Below are positions 36,740 to 48,189 of a stretch of DNA of 64,000 nucleotides, piece after piece. Origin of the DNA: Plantago ovata. Its lineage: Eukaryota > Streptophyta > Magnoliopsida > Lamiales > Plantaginaceae. The notes beneath the pieces are model-generated. The model had not been told where the DNA came from, did no database searches, and was given only the letters and a program-made list of their open reading frames with translations. Each line of letters begins with the position of its first letter. The stretch's first letter is position 1. A program made the position numbers and the translations under genes. The DNA is taken from the NCBI GenBank assembly GCA_028274465.1, contig CM051456.1, forward strand, positions 127,426,880-127,490,879, written 5' to 3'.

Positions 36740-39099
36740 TCATGATAGTGGAGTCAGTACATACATGTTGCAGTCATGGGACGCCACACTAGCAGAGATT
36801 TGTCCGTTAACTGTTTGATTCGAATGCTGCATGTCGCAAGGAGCAAACATGATGTCAGGTAACAAGAACATACCGAGGGAAAAAAAAGAGAGAAAGATCC
36901 TGACTGAATAGTCTTTGATTACCTCCCATACGTCTCTTGCATCGAAAGAGGTTGCTGTAGAGTTAAGCCCGATGTCTGACCAGGTAGCAGTAATGTTAGC
37001 GTCCGAAGATCCTCTGTTCCATAACACAAGAGCAAATCGATTTCCACTAAGCTGTCCTCCCCAAACCTCTAAATCTCCATCTTTCTTTCAACTTTTTTCC
37101 TTGAACACCAAGTGTATCTGTTCTCCAAAGCAATGTAGTTATTATACTTTGTACTTCCACTGTTTATAGAGAAAAGCTGTGCAGGTTTTACATTACTCAC
37201 CCTGGTTGACTGCGATAACCTCGCTGTTGCTAAGTAATGTCAGAGTCGCATTGTCCATTGATCTAACATCGCATCCGATGATAAGAGGCGCCTAATCCCA
37301 GAAACAGAACAATACTTGTCAAAGCACTGCAGCTGATCTGACTACAACTGATAAAAAAGACCTTATGCATTCACTTACTTTCATTAGTGCCCATATGCTG
37401 ATGTGTGACCGATATTCTTGGAATGTCATGTTACCGTTTCCAACTTCCAACATGTCGGGATCTACCAAACGTGAATCGTAAGTAGATAGATAGAACCATA
37501 TGTATTTGTTGATCGAGCAATGTTGAAGCTTACCGTTCCATCCACCCGGACCAGCAGAAGATGCCCATTGATCATTTAGATCTGCTAGAGTAGTCATGCT
37601 GGCAGAATCAGACAAACCAAAGGCTTATATATAGCTAATGAATGTCTTTTTCTATCTTTGGACAGATTCAACATGAAATAGAATTTGAAGTTTACATGTC
37701 CCAGTTATCACGTATATCCCCAGTTGTTCTCCAACTGTTCCCAATAGCAGGCGCCCAAGTCGCAGGATCTTCATTTCCCCTGTAATCATTTTGTACCATC
37801 AGCATTAGACCTCTCTAATACATGATAGCAAATCAACAGTTCTATGTGCCCTGTGTTTAACATTACTGAAGAAGAATGGCTCACCATTCACAGAGGGAGA
37901 AGAAGATTGACCTCCCTGAATTCAGCAGAGCCGTTGACATAGGAGGGTACCTTATCTTAGGGCTGGTGCCGTCGTTATTACAGTTATCATACTTCAGATA
38001 ATCTACTCCCTGCATCGGACATAATGATCATAAGTAAACCGATAGGCAAGAGCTAGTATGCACATGACATCACTAGATAAGCAAGCGTACATACCCAGGA
38101 AGCAAAAGTTTTCGCATCTTGATCTTCATGTCCTAGCGATCCAGGCATTAGTCCACTACATGTCAGGTTTCTGCATATGGCAGATATAGACATATGTACA
38201 TTTTCAGAAACCGGTTGATCTTCCATTGACCTTATCCCGATTTATTTGCATGGAAGTCTTAATCGTTCGCTTGGGATGAATAGAACATATGAGGAGGTTA
38301 ACAAGAATTACCCGGCATCAGAGTAAATTCCAAGCTTCAGTCCTTTTCCATGAACATAATCAGCCAAGGCTTTGATTCCAGAAGGAAATGTAACGTTATT
38401 CGCAACCAGACTTCCCTGCATTTATTACATGTTCGTAAATAAGACAACATGTAGATAACACATACGGTACAGATGGAGAGTAAGTGTAAGGACATACATT
38501 AGAGTCTCTGTCTTGTGCTCCCCAACAATCATCTGAGATTCAGACAAAAACGAAAACTTTTCAACTCATCAATCTACTGTATACAATACGAACCAATCTG
38601 AGCTTCGAAAAACTTACCAATGTTTACGTACTCGTATCCAAGAGCAGCTAGTCCAGTTGACACAAGTGCATCAGCTGTCAATAAAAATCCAAGATAGTTA
38701 GTTAGTTATCTTTAATTAGGAGAAACATTAAAGTCAGACAATCAGTCAATAATCACCTGTGTCCCTAATCAACTTCTCATCAATGCTGCAGTTGAAATGA
38801 TTCCAGCTGTTCCATCTGATTATAAACTCACACAAGCGAATTCGTGTAAACTTTTTGTATATCCTGGAGTACTTTTTTCTGCAAACCGTTTTGACATCAA
38901 AGAACGAAACAGGAAACATAAACTCGAAATCTTACCCCATCTGAGGAGTGCCGCCAAGTCCATTTTCAAGAAGTTTCTTTCGAGCATGTTGCACGAATGA
39001 ATCATCATCAAATGTTTTAGTCTGTCGAGCAGATATAACACAGCCATTGAACCAGATGCAGAACATTAAAATCACTAACAATCCCTTCAAATTATACAT
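36740..39099 (-). CDS. Alpha-galactosidase (GH27), copy 1, with an apparent frameshift
   Basis: Secreted or vacuolar glycosidase releasing terminal alpha-galactose from galacto-oligosaccharides and glycans. The first exon 39099-38936 encodes a signal peptide ([17 protein letters not shown]) and GLGGTPQMG; later exons carry [51 protein letters not shown], the catalytic nucleophile region [32 protein letters not shown], the acid/base region [20 protein letters not shown] and [14 protein letters not shown]. The last exon ends [13 protein letters not shown]. Both catalytic Asp residues are present. Odd: the exon beginning at about 37127 reads [11 protein letters not shown], then shifts frame near 37080 before the [19 protein letters not shown] segment, meeting a stop shortly after. 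This exon also lacks an intron that copy 2 has at that place. If real, the C-terminal beta-domain is lost; catalytic residues lie upstream. Confidence 0.85.
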
Positions 39100-39239
39100 A
39101 CTTGCAGTATATACTTTCTTGTTATGATCAAGAATTAAGCTCAAGTACTTATAGATGCAGTGAGATTGCAAAAAGTGTATCTTATGGTTGGTGTAACTAT
39201 CAAATATAAAATTAAGTCATTCCACAATACACTCTGCAC

Positions 39240-40700
39240 GTTCAGGTTAGTTCTAATACTAGTTCATCAACTCCTAATAATTTTAATTAACTAATTATAA
39301 CAACTGTTATATCGCATTGTTAATTACCTATCGCAATGTTAGAAGGTTCCTATCGCAATGGTAGAAGAATCCTATCGCAATTTTAAAAACATATTGCAAA
39401 ACATGAGTTTTTTTTTTAAAAAACATTTTTGAAAAAAAATCGAGATATTCGGGATTGTTAAATGGAACTACTACCGTACGTGAAACAACACACATTAACA
39501 CGCGTTACGTGATTCCCTAACTCTTCCTCCTCCTCAGCCAGGTAGTGATGCACACACATTGCACTACTCTCAGCGGCTTCACTTTGACAGCGCCGACTCT
39601 TTTTGTCAGTTTTACAACACAACACAATGGGTTTGTCAATTTCAACCTTTGTTGTAAGGCCACTTTCAGAATTGTTCTGTTTCTTGCCAGCTTTAAGATC
39701 ACACTTCTCCTCCCGCTCCTCCCATTTCCTTTATTACTCACTTGGTGACAATTTTAATGTTTTCACGATTTAGAGACATACCACTTAAAAAAAAAATCTA
39801 ATAAACAAGGATTTGATTTGATAGGAATCTAACAAAAAATTAAGCTCAAGTACTTATACATAAGAGTCTAACAAAATTTGTGTACCTATCGCAAAAATTG
39901 GACCTATCGCAATGTTTCCTAAGTATCATATTTTATTTCTCAAAGATTTAGAAACTTGGCAAAACATGAGATGTACTATTAACAAAACTCTATGAAAGGA
40001 TTTTAATGTTTTCACGATTTAGACATGACACTTCAACAAAACTCTACGAAACAGGGATTTTGTTTGAAAGGAGTACTACTAAAAAAACAAAACAAAACAA
40101 ACAAAAAAAGAACTCAAGTACTTAGGAGTCTAACAAAAATTGTGTATCTATTGCAAAAGTTGTACGTTGCGCAATGTCAAACTAAATAGTACTCTATATT
40201 TTATTTCTCAAAGATTTAGTAAATTGGAAAACCATGAGATTTATTTATTTATGCTTTCTATCTACAAAGGTATAATTAAAATATTTAAATTGTACCTTGT
40301 TATGGAAAATAATTAATTTTCTCGCCAGCTTCCCCTGGTCTTTCATTGGTGGCAAACTGTTTGGCAAACTGTTTAAAGAAAGTTGCTTATTTTTATTTAA
40401 CATCGGGCTTGCTGCTAGATCTGAATTGTCTAGAAGAATCCGCCATTGATGACATGAAATTTTGTTCATAAAGATATAACATATAAAACACTTATTACAA
40501 GTTGTACATAGAATATTGATTCTGTAACATTCTTAGGGGAAAAACCCTGGCCATTTACCCTGGAAGGAAGTAGTATATAGTAGTTCTAATACTAGTTCAT
40601 CAACTCCTAATAATTTAAGGATTATTGTTACCTATCGCAATGTTGGAATGTTCCTATCGCAATTCTAGAAACTTGGCAAAACATGTGGATTTTTATAGTT
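39240..40700. repeat. Dispersed CCTATCGCAA-containing repeat, copy-1 side
   Basis: The 10-base word CCTATCGCAA occurs at 39327, 39349, 39371, 39885, 39903, 40631 and 40653, often as pairs 18 or 22 bases apart. The longer modules TACTAGTTCATCAACTCCTA and AAGCTCAAGTACTTAT recur with it. The same words are at 47757-48575. This surrounds the WRC-like exon in both copies. Confidence 0.85.
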
Positions 40701-41078
40701 TTAAGAAAACTCCAGTATATGAGATGATATGTCGCATTTCTGCGATAAGTGAATCGCATTTTACTAAACAAAACTAAGTAAAATGGAAACTTCTCAAAGT
40801 CTAAATTTTATAGAGTACATTTTCTGATGATACATGAAAAGAAAAAGACTGCGCAAGTAAACTTCTCAAAGCTTAATTAGGGATGGAAGTAGCTGGTTAG
40901 AACACAAGTCTGCGTAAGTGTCGAAAATGTATTTGAAGAAAAAGACTTGCCTGTGACGAGACAGAAGGATCCTGATCCTGAGCCTCAGCAATAGCCACCA
41001 AGTACGTTAAGTTCTTCTGCAGCACAGTTTGCAATCTGCACCATTGATCGATTAATGACACCACACACATGCTGTCAT

Positions 41079-41287
41079 TATTAAGGAAAGCACACCTATT
41101 AAGGATGAAAATCCTCCGGACATCTCTAAATCATGATTAGTGGGATTTGATTAGTATTGTTGTGGTTGTAAATCTGTAACTAGAATATTCTTCTTGATCT
41201 TGTAGTATCACTCACTCACTGTAATTGTATATATACAGTTCACTCATAATGGAACAATCAACCCTTCACACATATTGAAACTCTTTA
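41079..41287 (+). repeat. Copia 5' LTR
   Basis: A 209-bp terminal repeat beginning TATTAAGGAAAGC and ending ACTCTTTA. It contains a TATATATA-type box near 41228-41235. Its partner is 45500-45708. Confidence 0.95.
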
Positions 41288-41336
41288 TGGTATCATCCAA
41301 TTCCTTTCCGTTCCTAACACGCTATTATTGACCTAA

Positions 41337-44300
41337 GTGATCTCCATTCACTTTTTTTTTTATTCTTCCCTGCCGCTGCAAAATCTAATCCCCACCATGT
41401 CCGAACTCGAAAATTCCGCTGACTCCATTAACACTGATTCCATTCCCATCACCAATCCCTCAGCCCCTGCACCAATTGTCACCATCACTACCCCATTTCC
41501 TACATCACACAAACTTCATCGCAAGAACTTTCCTCAGTGGCGATCGCTATTACTTGCGATCCTGAATGGGCACGATTTGCAGGGATATGTGGACGGCTCT
41601 GTCAAAGCCCCACCATCAACTTCTGCAGATTACAAACCTTGGTTCAGGCAAGATCAGTTGGTTCTTGCCGCAATTCAGGGCTCCTTGACTGACGAGGTGA
41701 CTCCGTACGCCTCCTCATACACTTCCTCGGTGGATGCTTGGAATGGGCTTCACCAGATTTTTGCTAGCAAATCCAGGGCTCGCGTAATGCAATTGAAGTC
41801 TGATTTAGCCCGTGCGAAGATTGGTTCTGCTCCCGTTGCTGACTTTCTGCACGAACTCAAAGCCAAAGCTGATGAATTGGCTTTGATTGATGCACCTGTC
41901 TCTGATGATGATTTCACATTGTATGTTCTCAATGGGCTTGGGCACAAGTTCCGTGATATTGCTGCCTCCATACGCTCCTTGCCCTCATCTGTCTCATTCC
42001 CTCAACTTCTGGATCTTCTCAATGCCCAAGAGCGATTCGTTGATACTCTGGATGACTCCTCCAAGGAGTTGGCTGTCTCTGCTAATTTTGCTAGGCCTTC
42101 TAAATCACGTTTTCCACAGCAACAGACTCAAGGAAATTATCACAGAGGTAAGCCGAATTATCGTAATAAGAACCTAGGTCCTTCTAACGAATCTAGTTCT
42201 TTGTTCTGTCAATGGTGCCAGAAGTATGGACATGGTGCATTGAAGTGTCGGACACTTCAGGCTAAACTCAATGCATCTGCACATCTAGCCCGCTCTCCTC
42301 AAGCTGTACCTCCCAACTCTTGGTTAATGGACTAAGGGGCCTCACATAATCTGACATCTGATCTTGGAAACCTCTCTGTTCACTCTGAATATGATGGGAC
42401 TGAGGAAGTTCAGCTCACAGATGGCTCATCCATGCCAATCTCACATACTGGTACATCTCACTTGCATTTTCCTCGTCGTACATTTAATTTATCTAATGTT
42501 CTATGCGTACCTCGGGCTCAACAGAACCTATTGTCAGTTCACCAATTCACGAAATCTAATAATGTATCCGTTGAATTCTTTCCAACCTGTTTTGTTGTGA
42601 AGGATCGAGTTACGGGGGCGCCTCTGGCTCAAGGAAAGTGTGATAAAGGCATTTATCATTTGCAAGTTCCGGCATTTTATTTAAAATCTACAGCACATTT
42701 TAATACTTTGGGTCTGCGCACCTCCTTTACGACTTGGCATGCGCGGTTGGGACATCCCTCTCGCCGCGTAAGCTCTTTGATTATTTCGCATAATAAATTG
42801 CCGCTTTCAAACTCTGGTCTGTCGGATGCGGTTTGTGATTCATGTTTGTGCTGTAAGACACATAAATTGCCATTTTCTGATTCATCACTGATTGCTTTGC
42901 ATCCTTTACACTTCATATTTGCTGATGTCTGGGGACCCACTTTGCCTTCATATGATGGTTGTCGATTTTATTTACTTTTGGTTGATTCATTCAGCAAATA
43001 TTGTTGGTTCTTTCCCTTGGAAAGTAAGTCACAGGTGAAGGCTATATTCGAAAAATTTTGTCCTCTGGTTGAAAAGCAATTTGGGCACTCTATTAAGAAT
43101 TTTTACAGTGATAATGGGGGCGAATTTGTTGCATTGCGACATTACTTTGCAGCTCGCGGAATCAACTGGCTGACTACGGCTCCATATACTCCTGAACAAA
43201 ATGGCTTAGTGGAGCGTCGTCACCGTCATGTTGTCGAAACAGGAAAGGCTTTACTACACTATTCGAAACTATCTTCTCATTTCTGGACTTATGCGTTTCA
43301 AACTGCTATTTACCTCATTAATCGGATGCCGACTCCCATTCTGAATAACAGTAGTCCATTTGAGGTATTATTTCATCAGTCGCCAAATTATGCTAAATTA
43401 CGCACATTTGGTTGCATTTGCTATCCTTGGTTACGGCCGTACAACTCGCATAAACTTCAGCCTAGCTCTCGCCCGTGTATTTTTCTTGGGTATTCGACTA
43501 CTCAAAGCGCGTATAAATGTCTCGATCCCAACAGTGGACGGATGTATATTTCTCGACATGTGCGTTTTCGAGAAGATGCCTTTGCTGAGTTTGTCTCACA
43601 ACATGACCAAAAAGCCTCTACTTCACCAGATTCCAGCACACTAATATTACCTCTTATTGGCCCTACAATATCATCACCTTCACCACCTATAACAAGTACC
43701 CACTCTCCTGCCGCACTCGGGAGTCCATCTGTTGGCCCTTCTCCTATATCCTGTATGCCCTCTCCATCTACTGGGCCTTGTCCTCGGTCACATACTCTAT
43801 CTCCAAGACATCAGCCTGTTGACAATGTAGAAGATAATCTACGCCGCAGCACTCGATCTCGCCAACTCTCATCTCGCCTCACTAATTTTGTCACAGACTT
43901 GCCTCCATCAATCTCTCAACCTAAGGCAAATATGACGACAAAACATCCGTTGCCTGATGATGTTGTACCTACCACTGTGTCCCAAGCATTAACAGATCCT
44001 AAATGGCGTATGGCTATGGCAGACGAGTTTACAGCACTTACAAAGCATGGAACTTGGACTCTTGTTCGTGCTCCTCCAAATTGCAACATTATTGGTTGTA
44101 AATGGGTGTTCACCATCAAACGTAAGCCTGACGGTACTGTTGATCGATTTAAAGCTCGACTTGTCGCTAAGGGATTTCATCAACGCCCTGGTTTGGACTA
44201 TCATGAGACTTTTAGCCCTGTTATCAAACCTGTAACTATCCGAACAGTCCTTCACATGGCCTTATTTTATGGATGGGAGCTTCGTCAACTTGACATCAGC

Positions 44301-45557
44301 AACGCTTTTCTTCATGGTTCTCTCTCAGAACCAGTGTACATGGTTCAACCACTGGGGTTCGTTGACAAGTCACAACCATCACATGTCTGCTTACTTCGCA
44401 AGTCACTATACGGTCTACGTCAAGCACCTAGGGCCTGGTATCATGCTCTTAGCTCGACACTTGTTGACTTTGGGTTCTCTCAATCTAAGGCTGATACTTC
44501 ACTCTTTATCTTTCGTCGTGGTGTGGATCATATGTTGGTTCTCATATATGTTGATGACATCATACTCACTGGATCAAGTTCAGTACTCCTTACTACACTC
44601 ATTCAACATCTCCAACGTCATTTTGCAGTCAAGGATTTGGGCCCCTTGTCATACTTTCTGGGTGTCGAAGTAGCTCGTTGTCGAGAAGGATTGTTTCTCT
44701 CTCAGCATAAGTATACTGTTGATCTTCTCCGCCGTCATCACATGGATGGTTCTAAAGCCGTACGTACTCCCATGGTTACATCTTCGCCACTTGCCGTGTC
44801 CGGTTCTGTTGATCCATCAGAATATCGGAGTGCTATTGGGAGTTTACAGTACTTGACCTTGACGCGACCGGATATCTCCTTCACCGTCAATCGCTTGGCA
44901 CAATCCATGTCTTCTCCGACTCTTCGTGATTGGTTGTCAGTCAAGCGCCTTCTTCGCTACCTTAAGGGCTCTCTTCATCATGGCTTATTACTTCGACGAC
45001 CACCCAACCTCACTCTCACAGCCTATTCAGATTCGGACTTTGGCGGTGACTTGAGTGACGGTAAGTCTACTTCTGCATACATTATTTTCTTGGGTTCCAG
45101 TCCCATTTCTTGGCGGTCTCGCAAACAAACCGGTGTGGCACGCTCCTCCACGGAGGCTGAGTATCGGGCTCTAGCTTCCACCGCTGCCAAGGTATGTTGG
45201 ATTCTTCACCTATTCAGTGAACTTGGGTTAACATTGACCATTCCCCCTCGGTTACTTTGCGACAATCTTGGTGCCACTCGACTTGCACTTCATCCGGTCA
45301 TGCACTCTCGTATGAAGCACATCACCTTGGATTTGCATTTTGTACGTGACCTATCTTCAAAAGGAATTTTTTCAGTGGCCTATGTTAACACTCTGGATCA
45401 ACTAGCCGACGTCCTTACTAAGCCGTTGGCTCGTACTCGGTTTTTATCATTGCGGTCCAAAATTTCCGTGGCCGATGGCACGTCTATTTTGCCGGGGCGT
45501 ATTAAGGAAAGCACACCTATTAAGGATGAAAATCCTCCGGACATCTCTAAATCATGA
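41337..45557 (+). CDS. Copia gag-pol polyprotein with one in-frame stop
   Basis: A single frame runs 41337-45557, broken only by TAA at 42333-42335. The first part is gag-like with a zinc knuckle CQWCQKYGHGALKC (C-x2-C-x4-H-x4-C). The stop falls directly after WLMD, where the next residue of the protease D-[ST]-G-A motif belongs; GASHN follows in the same frame. Then come a GAG-pre-integrase region (WHARLGHPS, CDSC), integrase with the D,D-35-E type acids (ADVWGP, YSDNGGEF, NGLVERRHRH), reverse transcriptase (YVDDIILTG) and RNase H (AYSDSDFGGD, STEAEYRALAS). The domain order integrase before reverse transcriptase identifies Copia. The upstream 332-codon and downstream 1041-codon parts are otherwise undamaged. 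Confidence 0.95.
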
Positions 45558-45708
45558 TTAGTGGGATTTGATTAGTATTGTTGTGGTTGTAAATCTGTAA
45601 CTAGAATATTCTTCTTGATCTTGTAGTATCACTCACTCACTGTAATTGTATATATACAGTTCACTCATAATGGAACAATCAACCCTTCACACATATTGAA
45701 ACTCTTTA
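45500..45708 (+). repeat. Copia 3' LTR
   Basis: Direct repeat of the 5' LTR, same length and ends, with no difference seen in a base-by-base comparison. It is followed by the GTCAT duplication. Confidence 0.95.
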
Positions 45709-46914
45709 GTCATGACTTATGCATTGCTTCGGATAATCGTGTTACTTTGTTCTTCTCATGAAATAAAATCGAAGATGATTGAAATTGTGAAAAAGATAGA
45801 TGAGTGATCCCATAACTCTCCACAAGTTCGAACTTTTAGATGAGAAAGAATTCTATCATGGTATTCGAGCCTTTAGTCCGCACACACAGTATTGGGTTCG
45901 ATAGAATTATATGAGTGAAAACTTATCTCTAAATGTGATTTTTTAATTTCCAGGAAATAGATCAAGATGATGAACAAAATGATTAGATACAAAATACTCA
46001 AAAGAACTTGAAGAAATAAGGGTCTTACTTGGCAGCTAGCTTCTGAGAACATGACCAGTTCGGTTGTATCGCATTATTGCCATTATCACTTTTTTTGTTG
46101 TCTTCCTGCATCGATCATGTTACAAGAACAATTAGAATTCCAATTTCACTCGATCATAAGCTAAAACGATGTTTATATTAAAGATTTAATATAAATAACT
46201 ACATTCTCATAAGTTATAATTTTTAGCAGAATTGAATTTCTATTCCAAAGTAACAAGTTCTAGTGATATAAAAGTGATATAAAGTGTAAGCACAGATTGA
46301 AAAGTGAAATTCTTCCAAGGCAAAATCTACACATTTGGAAACAGAGAATTTACACATGCCTCCTCTAAATTTAAGATCCAAATATTCATCCATTATTTTT
46401 TGTGCATAAAATGATAAAAGTTTGTTGATGCACAGTGATTTTGCACGAATCACATGCCATAACAATTTGTTGATGCAGTCGTGACCTACCTATTTTAGTT
46501 GTGATTGTACCTTTGCTTTTATCAATTGTACACCAATCGATGTACAACACACTAAAGCACCTAGCCACCCCTACTTGGATAGCGCTGATGAAATGAACTA
46601 AAATTGGATATCAATCGGAGAAACATATGTAAATAAAAGCTTAAATGAGAATGTAATCTCGTCGGTGGTGACGAGGTTGGGAGGTGACGACGATTGGCTG
46701 GAATTCATCGCGTTGGGCGGCGCTTGCTGAACATTTTGTGTTTTCTCCTTTCGTATAATGCTCGTCGCGAGAATTTATACATAAAAAACCCTAGAAAAAG
46801 AAAAGGAAAAAATTAAACAAACCAAATCCTGTTAAGGGATTTTTGGGATATGAGGGAAATGAATTGGTAGGTGATTTTGAGAGGTTTTTTTTTTTTTGGT
46901 CTAGAGAGCGCTAC

Positions 46915-46936
46915 TCCCCCCCTCCCCCCCCCCCCC
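46915..46936. repeat. C-rich homopolymer tract
   Basis: A run of C broken only by a few T, immediately upstream of the SSXT-like exon. Length is likely variable and assembly here less certain. Confidence 0.9.
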
Positions 46937-47459
46937 TTTAGGTTGAAGAGGTGAAAGATATGCTAGGAGTCTCCTAAACACCTCTTTTTATAGCAAGCAC
47001 AAAGATCGAGGAATTATGATTCCTATTCGGAATCTGAATTAAACTTGGAGACGATCGATTGGTATTTTACTGACGATCGCATGGATAGGCCGGTGGAATG
47101 CTAGGCGATGATCAATTGCTTTTTTGGGTGGCGATTGACTGCGAGTTTTCTTCAGGATCTTGACTTCTTTGACTTGGGCTCTTTCTTGGACTTTGATTGG
47201 TCTTTTACTCTTAATCTTGTCCAAGTGCACTCTTTTTTATCTTCTTAATCCCTTTTCTTCAATCTTTGACATTTTTCAACCCTTTTTCACCGTTTTCAAC
47301 AAAAACCATGTAAGTATAGAACAAGCTATTTTGCTCTATACTTGCTCTATATTTTGCTGGAAAAAACTTCATTTACAAGCAGTCACAAGGCATTCATGCA
47401 TTCGATGTATATGTTTACCATTCATATTGATTATTAGCTTGTTGTGTTATTCATTATTC

Positions 47460-47590
47460 TGACATGAGTGGTATGTTAGCCACTAAACTCGGGTGATACA
47501 TTAGTCACCATTGTATTAATAAATTTTAGGACAATATTAGTGGTACGTTAGCCACTAAAATTGGGCGATATATATATGTTAGTCACCATT
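47460..47590. repeat. Two-copy tandem repeat, about 65-70 bp unit
   Basis: The words GTGGTA(T/C)GTTAGCCACTAAA, GGGTGATA or GGGCGATA, and TTAGTCACCATTGTATT appear twice in order. Non-coding. Confidence 0.8.
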
Positions 47591-47617
47591 GTATTGTATT
47601 TGTTGTGCTCCCTTCAC

Positions 47618-47840
47618 GAATGAATCATCATCTAATGTTTTCTGTCTGTCGAGCAGATATAACACAGCCATTGAACCAAATGCAGAACATTAAAATCATT
47701 AAAGTCCCTTTAAATCACACATACTTGCAGTATATATTTCTTGTTATGATCAAGAATTAAGCTCAAGTACTTATACATGCAGTGAGATTGCAAGAAGTGT
47801 ATCTTGTGGTTGGTGTAAGTATCAAATATAAAACAAGTTC
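47618..47840 (-). pseudogene. Alpha-galactosidase 5' end relic
   Basis: Closely matches 38993-39215: the end of exon 1 (GTGCAACATGC-type codons are lost, but ACGAATGAATCATCATC, CTGTCGAGCAGATATAACAC and AGCCATTGAACCA are shared), the signal-peptide region and the promoter with AAGCTCAAGTACTTAT. The rest of the gene is absent. It marks the edge of the segmental duplication that also copied the SSXT/WRC-like gene. Confidence 0.85.
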
Positions 47841-48189
47841 AGGTTAGTACTAATACTAGTTCATTAACTCCTAACAATTTAAGGATTTATAGTGACCCTC
47901 ATTGTTAAGCTGTTCTGTACTATTTTTAATTAACTAATTATAACAAATGTTATATCGCATTACCTATCGCAATGTTAGAATTTTCCTATCGCAATTCTAG
48001 AAACATGGCAAAACATGTACACATGAGCATTGTTTTTTGAAAAAATCGAGATATTCGGAAACCAGATTGTTAAACGGAAATAATAGTACCTGAAACAACA
48101 CACATTAGCACGCGTTGCGTGATTCCGCAGTATAACGATGGAGTTAAGCGACCTTGGTTTGACAGGTTTTCGGGCTCTCTTTCTCTTAT

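Larger units (their letters stand above)
41074..45713 (+). mobile_element. Ty1/Copia LTR retrotransposon, full length, young
   Basis: The two LTRs (41079-41287 and 45500-45708) are each 209 bp and I find no mismatch between them by eye. They are flanked by a perfect 5-bp target-site duplication GTCAT (41074-41078; 45709-45713). The first LTR is followed directly by TGGTATCATCC, like an initiator-Met tRNA primer site. The LTR ends read TA...TA instead of the usual TG...CA. The element lies in an intron of the SSXT/WRC-like gene, about 40 bases before the SSXT-core exon on the opposite strand. Confidence 0.95.
39517..46708 (-). pseudogene. SSXT (GIF-like) and WRC-like gene, copy 1, interrupted by Copia
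   Basis: On the minus strand, 5' to 3': an ATG exon (46708-46660) encoding MNSSQSSSPPNLVTTDEI, resembling the start of plant GIF/AN3 coactivators but with QK and the splice donor deleted; a small exon-like piece near 46540-46512; an exon 46115-46029 (EDNKK at its start, CSQKLAAK at its end); an exon 41035-40951 (KLQTVLQKNLTYLVAIAEAQ) matching the SSXT core; an exon-like stretch near 40450-40290 (SDLAASPML, KLARKLIIFHNK); and at 39740-39520 a frame with CCKTDKKSRRC, then QSEAAESSAMCVHHYLAEEE. That last piece has the C-x9-C-x10-C-x2-H spacing of WRC motifs. The 87- and 85-nt exons join in one open frame across a GT-AG intron into which the Copia element has inserted. Exon 4-5 joins cannot be verified. 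GIF and WRC (GRF) proteins are normally separate partners. Confidence 0.55.

Noticed and set aside
43916-44255. Minus-strand open frames within the Copia pol region
   Set aside because: Shadows of the conserved reverse transcriptase coding sequence.
47039-47230. Lys/Arg-rich minus-strand open frame considered as a small nuclear protein
   Set aside because: Low-complexity, no start context, no splice partners and not conserved in the duplicated block.
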